Assembly: GCA_020091685.1 (NCBI GenBank)
Contig: CM034599.1
Location: 7,720,836-7,784,835 of the forward strand
Reading direction: 5' to 3'
Source of the DNA: Lutjanus erythropterus
Taxonomy: Eukaryota > Chordata > Actinopteri > Lutjaniformes > Lutjanidae
DNA length: 64,000 nt
Every line of letters begins with the position of its first letter. Position 1 is the first letter of the stretch. The notes beneath the pieces were generated by a model. That model was given only the letters and a program-made list of their open reading frames with translations, ran no database searches and had not been told where the DNA came from. Below are positions 11,301 to 25,400 of the stretch, piece by piece. Both the position numbers and the translations under genes were made by a program.

Positions 11301-14300
11301 GGTTTGATCATATATGCATTTCTAGTGTAAAGAATGTGTGATATTCTTCATAAAACAGAGGGAGTACTGTCATTTCCTTCCAGCATCAGACCACAGAGTC
11401 CTGTGGGAAAACTTTCTCAGCCGTCGCCCTGTGCAGCTGACCTGGTTTCACAAATAAATAGGCTGTGGAAATAGCCAGGATCAGTTTAGATTGAAAAAAT
11501 CCGTTTATTTGCCTTGTTTGGTCCCAAATCATTTCATTCCTTTTTTTTTTTTTTATCTCGCGACCAGTCAGCCTCTCCAATTGTCTGCTCTCCGGTAACA
11601 ATGCTCAGCTCATGTCTGCCGTCTGTTGTCCTTTGTTCCATGTCCATTTCTGTCATCCCTCCTCTTGTATCTGCTCACATCCCGCTGTATTTATCTCTCT
11701 CCTGACCTGAAATTACTTTTTTTCCCCATTGTTGCCATCTGAGACCATCAATAAGGCTTGCGCTTGTGTGGTCTCTTCCATTGTGACAGTGATAAAGGTG
11801 CAGGTGAGACCGGGGCCTTATCATCAGGTCGTGGAAGTTCAGGGCGGCTTCTGATATACTGCAGAAAATGTCACGAAATTATTCTTTGAGAACAATGATT
11901 TACTTAATTTTAACCAACTTAAAAAAATACCCCAAATAAATCCCTAAATTGCATGTGATGCTAAATTGAAAACCGATAATCCAGATGGAGAAACTGAGAT
12001 ATCAAGGCTGCTGCACCATATTATCAGATGGTGGATCTAATTAGATTGTCTACTTCCATTTGCAGGAAGCTTCAGTTCACCAATCAATATGGGTCATTAT
12101 TAATTTACAACAGCCTCTCTCAAGCTCTATTATGAAGAAAGAGTGTAATAATAGTTAAGGAAATCAGATTAATTCTATATTAAAAGTCCCTCTCTGTAAA
12201 GAAAATAAGCACTCACATTTCTTTTTATTCTACATTTTATGATATATCTAACTCACTCATATTAAATTCTGCCTCAGAGTTATGAGGATTCAAATAGCGT
12301 AAAATAGCAGACTCTAAAGAAGAGAGCTGCATGCTGTATTTCAGCGTTCATCAGTTCTCTTTTGCCTTGGCTTTTAAGGGTGATATGGGTTGGATTCCTG
12401 GATCAATAAGAAGGTTTAAATTACACAATTCCAAATGGGCTACAGATCATTTGTGATGTTTTTGTGGAAGCCAAATTACAATATTGTCAGTCTGTGATTT
12501 GTTTGTTTTTAACAGGGAGGAATGGCCCGATGGGAGCATCCCCTGCCCCCATACCAAACCAACACACACACCTCCAAAAGGATGTCCTTGCAGGACACCT
12601 TATAGGACTACTATAGGCATCAATGTGTCTCTATGATCCTTTTGCTCTAAACGTTGCTACTTGGCACTTTGATCATGAAAGTGGCATTACTCTATAGAGT
12701 GGGGGGGCAATTATTTTTCATGGGGCCCACATGAGAATTTGATTGGGCTGCCATGGGCCAGACACAAATGTAATGTAAGGTCCTTTTTAGGGCAAACCGA
12801 CACGTGAATGTCTATGAGCTAACATAGTTATGCACTTATTGTGTTGGTCACCTTTTCTGAATTGAAATGTGAGGAATTGTGGATTGTTATTTTTGTTGTC
12901 GGGGTCGAAAAAGTTTTACAGTATCCCATGCATGCCAGATACAAGTTGCAGTGATAGTAGCAGCACCAGTAGAAGAAGAACAATGTAAAAGACATAGATG
13001 TATGGCATTGAATAAATAAAGTTCCAGTTTAATATAAAAGAGACAGCTCCTTACGATGAACCCTTTTAGAATAAAGGCCCGACAATGGTTGCAAAATAAT
13101 TTCATTTTAAGTACTCATGACGTCCTTGTGAGCCACATGCAACCTTTCAGTGGGTCTGATCCAGTCCCCAGGCTGTACTTTGCCCAGGTCTGCTATAAAG
13201 AATAAAGGCTACACTATAGTATAAAATCAAGAATGTAGAGATAATATTATTGATCTGAGACAAAACTGACAGAAGGGTGGGACTTCAAGAAAAGGCACAA
13301 TTACTAATCCATCCCTCCAGCACCACAGACACCACAGCACAGTTAGGCTGCTGATATTTCAGAGCCGTTGTCGGGGCCGTAGAGTCTAACTCACAATGTT
13401 GGTCAGATAAAGGATCAATGAGTCGGACTTACTAGCTAAGATATTCAACCAAACAACCTATCAGCCCCTGCACTCTCTCTGATACTAGAGGATGGAGATG
13501 GAGGGACGGCAGGTTAACATGGGGCATGACATCCCCCATCAAATCAACTACTGTGTATAGCAGACCTGTCTTATCTGATTCTGACCCTTTAACAACCTCA
13601 ATCTGGCCCCTTGACAATTTATAAATATGTGGAAAAAGTATATCATTGTGGTTTTATTTAAATAACATTCTAAGTTTACATTAAAAAAATGTAAACTCAA
13701 GCTGTTTAAGCACAGGCAATTTAAGAAAGATGAAAAAATGATATCAAAATAATATTGTGTTATTAAAACAACAAGTTACTTCTGCTCCAGGTGACCAAGG
13801 TGCTTTGTTTTTTTCTTGTACTTTTGTACATAGTGTTTCTTTCCAGTTGGGAAAACTAATAAAGTGGAGAACACACACAATGTACACATTTACTTTATAG
13901 ACAAAGGACTTGTCAAAAATTAATAAGCCTGGTGCATAATAGTAATAATTTATCATGCAGCATGAACACGATTAGGAGGAATTTAATGAAAAATTTAATG
14001 AAAAATATTTAAAATACAGTACATCTTGTTAAAACCAAAATTACGAACATACATTCATGTCAAGCACAGTTATCACACTAAACTTTAGGCTGTAGCAAAG
14101 GTCTTGCACAGCTGAGAACAGGAACCCTTCCTCTGGCCCTTGACGTTAGCAGATTTGAAAACATCCAGGAGGTGTGAACTGTGCAAATTGTGCGAGATGT
14201 TGAGAATGAGTCACATTTTCATCTGTATTCTATATTATAATGAGTTAAAAATAAATGTCTACTCAAAATGCAGAAACGCTTTGGTGCACTGGCAATGAAA

Positions 14301-17300
14301 GAATGGAATGATTGTTTAGTTGTTTAATTTTAATGCTTATAAATTGGCTTCCTTTGTCTCTAAAGCTTAGACAAAACACCAGGATGGTTTATTTATTTAG
14401 TATTAACTGTAATCCCATTCATTCGAACCTTTATTTAAGCCTTGGAAATAATTGAGGTTTCCCTCATTTGCAATGATGTTGAGCAGTTTAACAAATAAAA
14501 AGAAGTCAATATTCAGTCAAAACAAAAGCCCACTGAGGTGAAGTGGTTTGAGACTATTGTCTTGAATTGTCCAGGAGAAGAGAGAGTGTCGATCTTGAGA
14601 ATATGTTGTAATTCCACGTGTCTGGAGCATAAAACGAGCCATACTTTCCAAGTTCAAAAGCAAGCGAGTTTGGTAGGGTCCTGTGGTCCGGTCTAGCAGG
14701 GTGGTGAATGTCCAACAGAGGATTTATGGATGAAAAGACTTGGTGTGTATCACGGCGCCAGAGAGGACCAACTAACTTTGTTACACCGAAAGATAAACTG
14801 ACTCTAGGGGTTTAAGAGTGGAAGCAGAAGCATGTCTGTAGATTATATCACTATAATCTAGGACTGATAGAAAGACTGCCTCAACTACAATTCAAGGGAA
14901 ACTGGATCTGTTCCTGGACAGTTTTTTTTTCTGCAGTTAAGTGGTGAGATTTTGATATAAATGATTCATCCAGTATTTCATGTTGCTGCTCTGGTTTCTG
15001 GCCCATGCTCTCTGACAGTGGTAAACATGTTGGCGGTGCTGGCTGCCCGCTCCAAACATCATGAAAAACACTGCACTTGAATGATCAATTTATTTCTGAA
15101 TTTTATATTTCAGAAAACAGAACAATACGGATGCAATAGTCTGGAAACATGGATATCTTTCTACACCCTCTTTCTTTTTTTCCCCCCCATAATTATTCAG
15201 ACAGACCTGGAAATTGCTTACATCAAATTCCGTAATTTTCTGTACTGGGTAGGAGCCCTGCTTGTAAGCCTGTGTGGGCTGCACATACTATTCGGCATGT
15301 CACAGTAATAAAAGAATAAAATCAATGTACATGATGAGCATTTCTAACAGAGTGCTTACAGTTTGCTTTTTAGGGTTTAAGCTAATCCTGCATTGCACAT
15401 CCACATCGACAAACTGCGTATGTGTTTTGGAGCTGTTTCAATATTTGCCTCTTGATTGTGAGCTCCAGTGTCACTGACTGCTGTAACCTTTATCACCTCC
15501 CATGCCTCTTTCTTTTGATCTGCAGCACAAACGGACAGCAAGCTGTGGGTTATTGACCGCAAGAGCTACCAGACCATACTTATGCAGAGCGGTCTCAACA
15601 GCCTTTCTCATTCAATGGAGCTGCTTAGCAGGTGAACATCAGACCGATACACTTGATTGGACATGGAGTGGGCCCAGAGAGCTGCTTTGTATTCTGGTGC
15701 TTTCAACACAATATCACCAGGGTCATTTTGTTTGCAGTGGTGAAAGAAGTATTTGCATCCTTTATTTAAAAATTAGCAATACAGCGATGTAAAAATACTC
15801 CATTATGAGTGAAAGTCTTGCATGAAAAAATACTGCTATGGTCCCTCTGATTATTATACATGACATTATCAGAATATTAATACTGAAGCACCGGTGTTTA
15901 AGCAGCATGTTACTATTGGTGCTGCAGGAGGTGAAGCAGCTTGAACTACTTTACACACAATTAGTTTGTTTAGTCCAGTGGCTCCCGGTCAAGGGGTCAG
16001 GCCAGATAAATCTGAGGACTCATGAGATGATCAGTTGTTGGACTTTTTCTCAAATGTTTTTTTTTTTCATCAAATAAGGGATATTTTGAGCATTTAATGA
16101 AGTCAGATCATGTGATCATGCATTTTTTGCAAGTCACAAGTGAGACTCAAGTCTTTGCACTCAAGTTTTGCACTTTGCAACTCACTTGTTTTGGTGGAAG
16201 GAGAACCCATGCATTAAAATTACTACATCACTGCAAAAGAAAAGGTAACACCTGTTTTGGACTTACACGGGAGGAGAGTGTGAGGCGAGGCCTTTGCAAT
16301 CTGAAAACTCACTGCTACTAGATGCTACTAAATCCTATGCATTGGTCCTTTAAGTACAGTGCTTGAATAAATGTACTCAGTTACTTTTCACCGCTGGTTG
16401 TTTTACAGCTGCCACAATGCTGCATTTAGGTCTTTATCTCTGTCCAAAATGTCAACCATCCCATGATATGTTAGTGAATATGCTTATAGGCACCTTAAAG
16501 CTGCAGAAACATCAAATCAAAGCCTTTTCAGACGCGTCATTGTGGATGATTTCTTATCTTCTTTGTACTTGTGTGTCTGCAGCGTTCCCTTCCTGCAGTC
16601 GTTGCCAGAGGATGTCATCATGAAAATGTCCGATCTCATGGAGGAGGTACAGATTAAGCGCTTAAAATCTGAGGCACAGTATTGTGTACCCATTGCTCGT
16701 TCCTCAAACAGAATCCAGTCTGTAGATTAGGTGTACACACAGACAGGATGCGTGTAAACATGATTGTTTACAGGCGGCACCTCTATTTTCAGCTTTCTCT
16801 GTGTTGCATCAGTTAACAAGCAGGTGCTGGGACAGAATCAGAACTAATCCTTCATTGTTACCAGCCCTCATCTGTATATCTGATCTTTTTCTCTCTCCCT
16901 TTTCATGCCCTTTCTAAATTATTTTCCGCTCTTTGTTCTTCTGCCTGTCATTAATGTACCACAGACTCGCTACACTGAAGGTGACTACATCATTCGACAA
17001 GGGGCCACAGGAGACACCTTTTATATCGTTAGCAAAGGCCAGGTAAAGTTTTATGCCCCCTGCTTGCTGCACAGATGAAATGAGGCTTTCAGAGAAATAG
17101 ATTTAGATTGTGGAGGACGAAATGTCAGAGTGGTTTTAGAAATTGCACTATGATGACGATAATTGACTTAGGTGCTTTTTTTACATTGCCTTCCACCATT
17201 ACCTCTCTTTCATTACCTCTCTCTCTCGGATTTGCCAGGTGAAAGTGACAGAAAAGAAGGCAGGCCATGAAGAGCAGATAGTCCTCTCTAAGCTCTCCGA

Positions 17301-19427
17301 GAGACAGTGGTTTGGAGAAAAAGCTCTGTGGGGGTAAGGAGGAAATAATGCACCTTCAGAGAGAAATTATGCAGAAGGTGCAGGAGATTTTTATGAAAAC
17401 AGCACATGGTGGTAAAAAGTGTCATTTGTGCCAGCGTGATATCGCAAAGCTTTAAAAAGCTGCATGTCCTGTACCCGATGCTCAGCCGTGCTTCTCTCCC
17501 GGGTGCCAGATGGTGCAGGGTAAACCACAGTAAACCAAAAAATAAAAGTTTCAGCTCACAACAGGATACTAAGATTGATACTTTTATCAGCAGGTCACAT
17601 TAAAAACAAAAAAGGAGCAAACTACGTGTTCCTCATGTTGCTTCATCAGATTCACTCTGTGGTTGATTGCTATCAGGTGTGCCTTTAAATAATCAGGTTC
17701 TGATTAGAGGAAACAGGCTGATTTAATATGTGCGTGCAGTAAAAAAAAAAAATCTTGGAAAGCCTTTACATGTTTTGCTCCATTTGTTTGGAATAATTTA
17801 CAGATTAGACTGGAGCTTGACACAGTGATATGCTTACAACTAAACCACAGGTATTTTATTTTAGAATAAATTATCTGGAAGACATGTGCAATGTGCAATG
17901 TGGTTATTTACACCTGGGTATATATGGCCTAGCATGGCAGAGACAAGCACCCAGGTGTCTGTAGCCGACAATGCTATTTGCACCTGGGGTGTAAAATGTC
18001 AGTGGCTATTTACACCCGACTGTATATACTCTAGCAAGGCAGAGACAAGCGCCACTGAATGTAGCCAAAAATGCCATTTGCACCAGAGGTGTAAATACTC
18101 AATGTGTCAATTTACACCCAGGTTTAGACAGCCTAGCATGCAGTGACATGCACTCAGGAATCTTTAGCCAACAATGCTATTTGCATCTCAAGTGTAAATA
18201 GACAATATAGCCAGTGTGGCTATTTACACCCACATGGCAAAGACAAACTATGATCTTTTCCTAAACCTACACACATAGTTTTGTTGCCTAAACCTAATCT
18301 CCTGCATTTAAGTTTAAGTTTAACTGAGTCTTACATTTAACTCATTCATCCACTGCAACTTCCTCTCTACAGTGGCTTTGTTGCTCTTTATTACTAAACC
18401 AGGGGACTGGGTGCAAATAACTGAATAGCTGCTGTGTGACTATTCTCACCCAGTTGCAAATAGACACCCAGTATTTACAATTCATCGTGCTGTTGTCTGC
18501 TTTATTTTTATTTTGTTATAATTATATTGTCATGCTGTTGTCTATATTAATGTATATAATCTTTGGTATTACTTTTTTATTCTGGACTCAGGTCTCACTT
18601 GTAAATGAGATCTCAATCTAAATGTGACTTCCTGATTAGATTAAGTATACATATTTAAAAGGTTCACACTCCCCAAAACAAATGTACTTCAAAAACTCAA
18701 TAACAGGCAATAGCAACTATAATTCTACTGTGAAAAAATAGATATAAATATTGCATTTCAAATTCAATAAATTAGTAGTATAAAATCTTGCTATTTCATC
18801 TCCAATACTACAGAGGATGAGTAAATCCAGAATTCATACATTTCTGTTAAATACAATCAGATCCTTTACTTGAGTAAAAGTACTGCTACCACACTGTAAA
18901 AATACTCCACTACAAGTAAAAGTCCTGCATTCAAAACAACCTTACTAAAGTAAAAGTATGTGAACATTATCAGCAAAATACTTCAGGTATCTGTCAGTAT
19001 CATACTATTGTATATGATGTTTTTGGATGAATATTGCTGCTGCATTTATGTGCATGCTGCATTTTCCTGCTTCAGGTGTTTAAGGTTGAGCTCATATTCT
19101 GTAGGATAGTTTAATCTACAGCAATGCATTATAAGATAATCATATGTTTGTAGCGTCACTGTCCTGTGAGAAACACATATTTCTAAAACTTTCACTAAGC
19201 TTAGAAAAACAGCCCAGTTTTCAGCTTTGTGGGGATGAATTTTCCAACTAATCCAAGAGGGTTTTTAAAGTTTATTTAGCTAAAGAAGAAGGAGATATTT
19301 CTCAACCCATAAAAGAACACTTAATCCTTCATTCCTTAAGCTGTCAGACAAATATAGTGCAGTAAAAAGTACCTAAAATTTGAGATAAAATTAGAATATA
19401 CTGTATACATACATACACACACACACA

Positions 19428-19471
<44 letters not shown>

Positions 19472-22400
19472 GAAATAAAGTAATGTGCAAATTACAGCTA
19501 TTATAGTATGATGCATAACAATACATAACAAAGGTCAGAGGAGGTGAGCACTATTTACAGAGTAAATATTGAATATACCTGTTTTAATAAGGGAGGGGAG
19601 GGAAGGTGGTTGTGCCAGGTGGAGTTTTAGTGGCTCAGGTTTACCTTCATACGAGGTCACCTGTAGACACACAAACAATGAAGGTTAGACAAACAAGCAC
19701 AGCTTATAAAAATGGACTCAAGTATAATTCCTCTTTCAACCCATGTGGCTTCCCTTTTCAATCAGTGATTTAAGATATTGCCAGCCCTAGGTTTTTGGGA
19801 TGTGGTCAGTACCTGTGATTTAAGGGAGGCAGCAGAACTGTGATTATTTCCTTATAATGCCTTGCAGTTTTCTTATATTTTATGTCGTGTGCTTTGCATT
19901 GATAACATGATGATTTTCTCTTCTGTCTTTAGAGAGGATATTCGGACTGTGAGCGTGATTGCTGTCGGTGAAGTTACATGTTTGGTCATAGACAGAGAGT
20001 AAGTGGAGACTTATTTAATTCACTGCATGCCATAAATTTATTGCAAACCATCAGTTGTTCATAAATTGACCTGCTTATCCAAAGATTTGGAGAATATTCA
20101 CATGCATCTGTGTTTCAGGACCTTCAAAGGCATCATCGATGGGTTGGTATTTGACTGCAGTCACGAGGTGCACCAAAGCCATGAATCCAAGAGCGAGTGA
20201 GGAGCATTGCAACACTATGATCAGTAGCACTTTCATGAAGGTCATGTCTATAATGCATTGTAAGCTCATTGTATCATAGGACATTGTGATGCTTTTTTAA
20301 AGCTCTACAAAACTATTTTTATAAAAGTATGGTGGACATAATGTATTATTAGTTAAGCGTTCATAATGCTGTAGCCAGTGACAACAGTGTGAGAAGATAA
20401 GAGTGTAAGATAACAGAAGAAGAAGAATCTGAGTCGTGGGTTACACAACACATTATATTTACCATAACTTTTGTAAGCTTTAGGTAAAGTGGATGGTTAT
20501 TAGCAATTGCATGGTGTTTATTACACATAAAGTACGCTGTAAGTAAACTCATAATTTCAATTTATTTTTTTAATTTGGTCTTCACTATTTCTTTGAATTA
20601 CACGTCAAACTATAACTCTTTTTTGAATTAATCTAAAAATAAATTTTGCCGACCTATAATCTTGTTGACATAATTTATTTTTCTCTTTAGAAAAACTAGA
20701 ATCTTCGAGTTTTAGAAACAAAAAAATGTATTTCATCATAAATATAAGTAAAAGTGAATAATGGTTGATAATTTAATACTTTGAGTTGAAAAGATTTAAC
20801 ATTTCAGGCACCAGAATAATCATGTTCACAGCTCACTGTGAAACAATTTTTGGAACACAGAATTCAATTTTGGGGTTTCTAAAACACAAGGAGAATAAAA
20901 GATTCAAGTTTATCAGTCAGTCAGTCGGTTGGTCGGTCAAGTGGTCAAGAGGTCAAGTGTACGTGTGTGTTCATGTCGGTGGGGTTAAAGGGGGCATGAC
21001 AATGGGGGTAACCTTTCGCAAAAAGTTGCATAACTTCCAAATGGATTGACAGATTTGCAAGATTTAATGGAAAGTTGGTCATGAGCCAAAGGACTCCGTA
21101 TACTTTCCAAACTGGGAGTGTGCTGGTCATGTGGCTGTGTGTGTGGGTGAATGCATGCACAGGTGGATACATGTGCATACGTTGCAGTAGCTGGACGCAG
21201 TTATGCCCATTTGTACTTCTTTTTTAGTTTATTTCAAAACTTGTTTGAGTCTGACTTTGTTTTTTTTTACAGAGTATAATGCGCTGCATAACTCAGGATT
21301 CACTGTTCTCACTTTGGCATAGAACTATTAAGCATTATGAACGCTGAATTTTTAAATACATTATGTCCACCATTTATACTTTAGAAATCTTGTTATAAGT
21401 TGTCATGCATGATTATAAATTTTTATAAAAAGCTTTATTAAAGCCTATGAATGTTAATAATGAATGAACACGACCTTCATAGAAAGTGTAACCCTATTTT
21501 CTGCAATAATTACATGTCACTTGCAGGTGTAAGCTCATCTTTGTTTTCCTTGTGAACAGGTCAGACAAGGATCCTGACCTCCTCTCGTCCTCCACTTTGA
21601 GTGATTTCCAGATTATTTGCACTCTGACAGTTGGGGAGTTTGGTCACGTAGACCTGGTGAGCGTTGATCTTACACACAGCGACACAGATCTCCACTGCCT
21701 CTTACAGATTCCATGTTTCTGTAATGCAATCTATCGATTCCCACCACTGTCAGGTGCAATTAAGGAGCAACTTGAAGTGTCTTTTTGCCATGAGGGTCCT
21801 CAAGAAGAAGCTGATCTTCAACAGCGGACAAAGAGACCACATCCTGAGAGAAAGGCGCATTCTGATGGAGACTCATTGTCCATTCATAGTCAGGTGTCTG
21901 CTCTTCAACAGTTTTCTAATTAAGATTGTTTTGATTACATAATACACTCATGATAATGTTTTTGTGTTTTTATTGAAGGCTACATAAATTCTTCAGAGAC
22001 GCTGAGTGCCTGTATGTTTTGACAGAAGCGTGTCTTGGTGGGGATTTGTGTAGTCTACTCAAAGAGAAGTAAGTATTTAAAGAAAGAAGAGAAAATTAAG
22101 ATGCAAGGCACTTCTTTGTCATTAGGCTGATAAAATATTTATAGCCCTGCCACTGTGTTTTTAGCCAAGCTTTCATCAGAACGCAATTTTAAGGCTGATC
22201 AGGGTTTAATGTCTTACATCCGTCTACATCACATGTATGCTTTGTTCAGTGGGGCCAGGCATAAGAAATACAATGAGAGAAGGAAGATTTCTTTTTTTTT
22301 TTTTATTTTGAGCTAAAATCAAAATGTTGAGAAGAGTTGAAATGTCGAGAATGAAGTCAAACTTTCACCCAGGCATAAGAAAAAATTGAAAAGTTTGGTA

Positions 22401-25400
22401 TTCAAAGTTTGAATACCATTCTGGGAATAAAGTCAAAATTATATTTCTCTATTCCGAAAAAAGAAAATAAATAAATAAAAATCTACTACTCTGGTTTATT
22501 CTTTTGGTGCTAAAACTGAAAGTCTGTCTTCATTATCAACATTTTGACTTTATACTTGACATTTTGACTTTATTCTCAACATGCAAAATAAAAAAACAAA
22601 ACAAAAACCCGTCTCATTTGTCTCTTGATTCTGGCCATAATATTCATCCATATAAATCAGCATTTCCACATTATGTTTCAGAGGATCTTTGGACGAATGC
22701 AGCACCAGGTTCTACACAGCCTGCATTGTTGAGGCGTTGACCTTTCTTCACTGTCGAGGTGTCGTCTACAGAGACATCAAGCCTGAAAATGTGGTTGTGG
22801 ATGAGCGTGGTTACGCCAAACTGGTACAACAAGTGGCTGCAAACGCATTGTGAGTCGTCTGTTGAATTTTACCAAAGTTAACTGATTTCTGCCTTTTGTA
22901 GATTGGCTCCAGATGTCTGAAGAGAGTTGAAGTGGGTAAGAAAACGTGGACGTTCTGTGGTACACCGGGCTACATGGCACCTGAAATCATCTTAAACCAA
23001 GGCCACAGTGTGTCTGCAGACTTCTGGTCACTGGGCGTTTTTGTGTTTGAACTTCTGAGTGATACGTAAGTTTTACAGTTTTGTGCATCCTTACTTTGTA
23101 AAGAAATAGTTTGGAATTTTCTAAGTGGGGCTGTATGAGATCTATAGTCAGTGTCAACCCGCGCCCAGTTTGGACAAGCAGCAGGAGTACCAGCGTAGGA
23201 AGCTCAGACTCTGTTCAGACTGCAGACAAAAGCAAAAGTGGATTGAATATGCTCATATCTGACTAAGATCATTTTTTATTTTTGCATAACAGTGTGACAA
23301 GCACAGATCACATGGAATCTGATGTTTTCAGTTCTGCTTTGGGCCATTTTTATATGTGGTCCTAAATCAGATACAGGTCTGAGTTATTGCATTGTGAGCT
23401 TAGTGTGAACAGTCAGATCAGAATCCATGCGACTTTTGCGTCACTCACTCGGCTGAATTGTCTTCCTGTGAGACTCTAGGGGGAGAGGTGCTGACAGATG
23501 TAGTTAAAATTAGCTCCTTGACATCCTGAAATTTTGTATGAAATGTATTTGTGTGAGCCTTTCATGTCACAATCCCAGCACTCCTTGCTTTGCTTTGGCA
23601 TCCACACACACCTCTATACATAAGTAGCAGGTATAGCTTCACAAAAAGCCAGAATTAAAAACCTCTTTTTCTCCTCAGCCTCACCACTTTACTTTTCTGT
23701 CAGACAGCCTTTTCTGACAGGAAATGCACCGCTGTATGAACCAAATATCACTCTCTTGGAGAAAACGGGACTTGCTGGTCCACCACTGCCTTGATCTGTT
23801 AGTTTGATTGTGTTATTGTGCAACTTTGATGAATCCAAACTAACCCAATCGAAACACCAAAGTCACACAATAACACAAACTAACCAGCCAATTGAGACAG
23901 CAATATACCAGCAGCTCTCATGTTCTATAGGTAAAATACCAATGGAGTCTCGTTGCTTTGCAGAGAGTGATATTTGCCTCATATAACAACAGTTTCCTGT
24001 TGGAAAAGGCCATTGGACGGCAAGTTAAAATGGTGAAAATACCGTAAATATAACACTGCTTCTCCAAACTGGGAAGGGCCGACTGCCATCTACTATAAAT
24101 AGCACACTGACAATGGATAAGTACCTCATAAAACCCCACTTCAAAAAACCCAAACTATCCCTTTAAGCTCATGTCTCTCCAGTTATAAATTGAAGTGATG
24201 GTGATAGCCTCATGTTTTCCTCTCCAGGCTCCCATTTAGCGGCTCTGACCCGATGAAGATTCTCGCTGCAACCATTCGTGGCATCGATCAGATCGACTTC
24301 CCAAAAACCATCAGCAAAAGTGCCTCCAGCCTCATAAAGAAGCTGTGCAGGTGTTGTAAATATGACCTGCTAGACACCATGCATTATAATGTGAAAGCTA
24401 AAGACAGTTTTCTAGCTATTTTATAGTGCTTTTTCAGACATAAAAAAAAACATCCTCAGTGCTGGAGTCGACCCAGCTCCTTTTAATGGGATGCAGCAGA
24501 CCTCCCCCACACCTTCAGAGGTGAACCAGTAGGGGAAAAAAATAAGAACATCCTCCATCCATCCTCCATTGCACACACAAACTGAAGCAAATTAAGAAAT
24601 GGTGCGGGCGTATCGGACACGACCTGTGCTGTAACACCACCTCTTGAATGACAGAATCTGATTATTAATTCATAGTTTATTTATTTGTGTATTCTTATGT
24701 GCTCTCCATCACCAAGGAGCAATCCCTCTGAGAGACTGGGCAGTCAGAGAAATGGGGCCAAGGACATTCAGAAGCACAAGTAAGACGACAGATTTATTGC
24801 ACTGGAGGAAAACACTGTGACCCGTGTGTGGAAACATGGTTTTATAGGTTGTGATGTTTCTCTGCTTTTATCCATTCAGATGGTTTGAAGGTTTCAACTG
24901 GGACGGACTTTGTAAAGGCACATTAAACCCACCGGTTATTCCCAAAGTAAGACATGTTTTGTTCAGTTTTGTTCAGTTCTCTGTTAAGCTTTGTGATAAC
25001 TCTGCACTGAATAGATCCACTTAACGCTACTACTATGAGCTTTTAACTGGTTATAAAACAGTCTCAATTCAGTACCAATGCCTCAATATGACTCGTCTAA
25101 GAAAACAAGTCCATCTGCGAAAAGATTGGCTATTTCCACAGTATATAGTTATTCTTAAGGGCTGCCATCAGGTCAGATTCTCCTTGAAATCAGATCAAAT
25201 GAGTCTGTGTGCACATTTTCCCAGCAGAGTTATAGTGTGTAGTACGTTAACCTGTTAAAAAGAAGCAGGAGGAGATTTTTATCTAGATTATTTTAATTTT
25301 GTCAATATATTCTGGGGTTATTACAGTGGAAACACTACAGCTTTTGTCCACAGGTGCCTCCAAAATCAACTGAATATGAAAGTTCCTTGTAGTAGCTTTA

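Noticed and set aside
22824-22901. A mis-set splice site hiding a normal DFG motif
   Set aside because: Read through, intron 14 gives [10 protein letters not shown] and a stop; no GAY-TTY-GGN is present, while the chosen junction gives exactly the PKG I spacing and phase.
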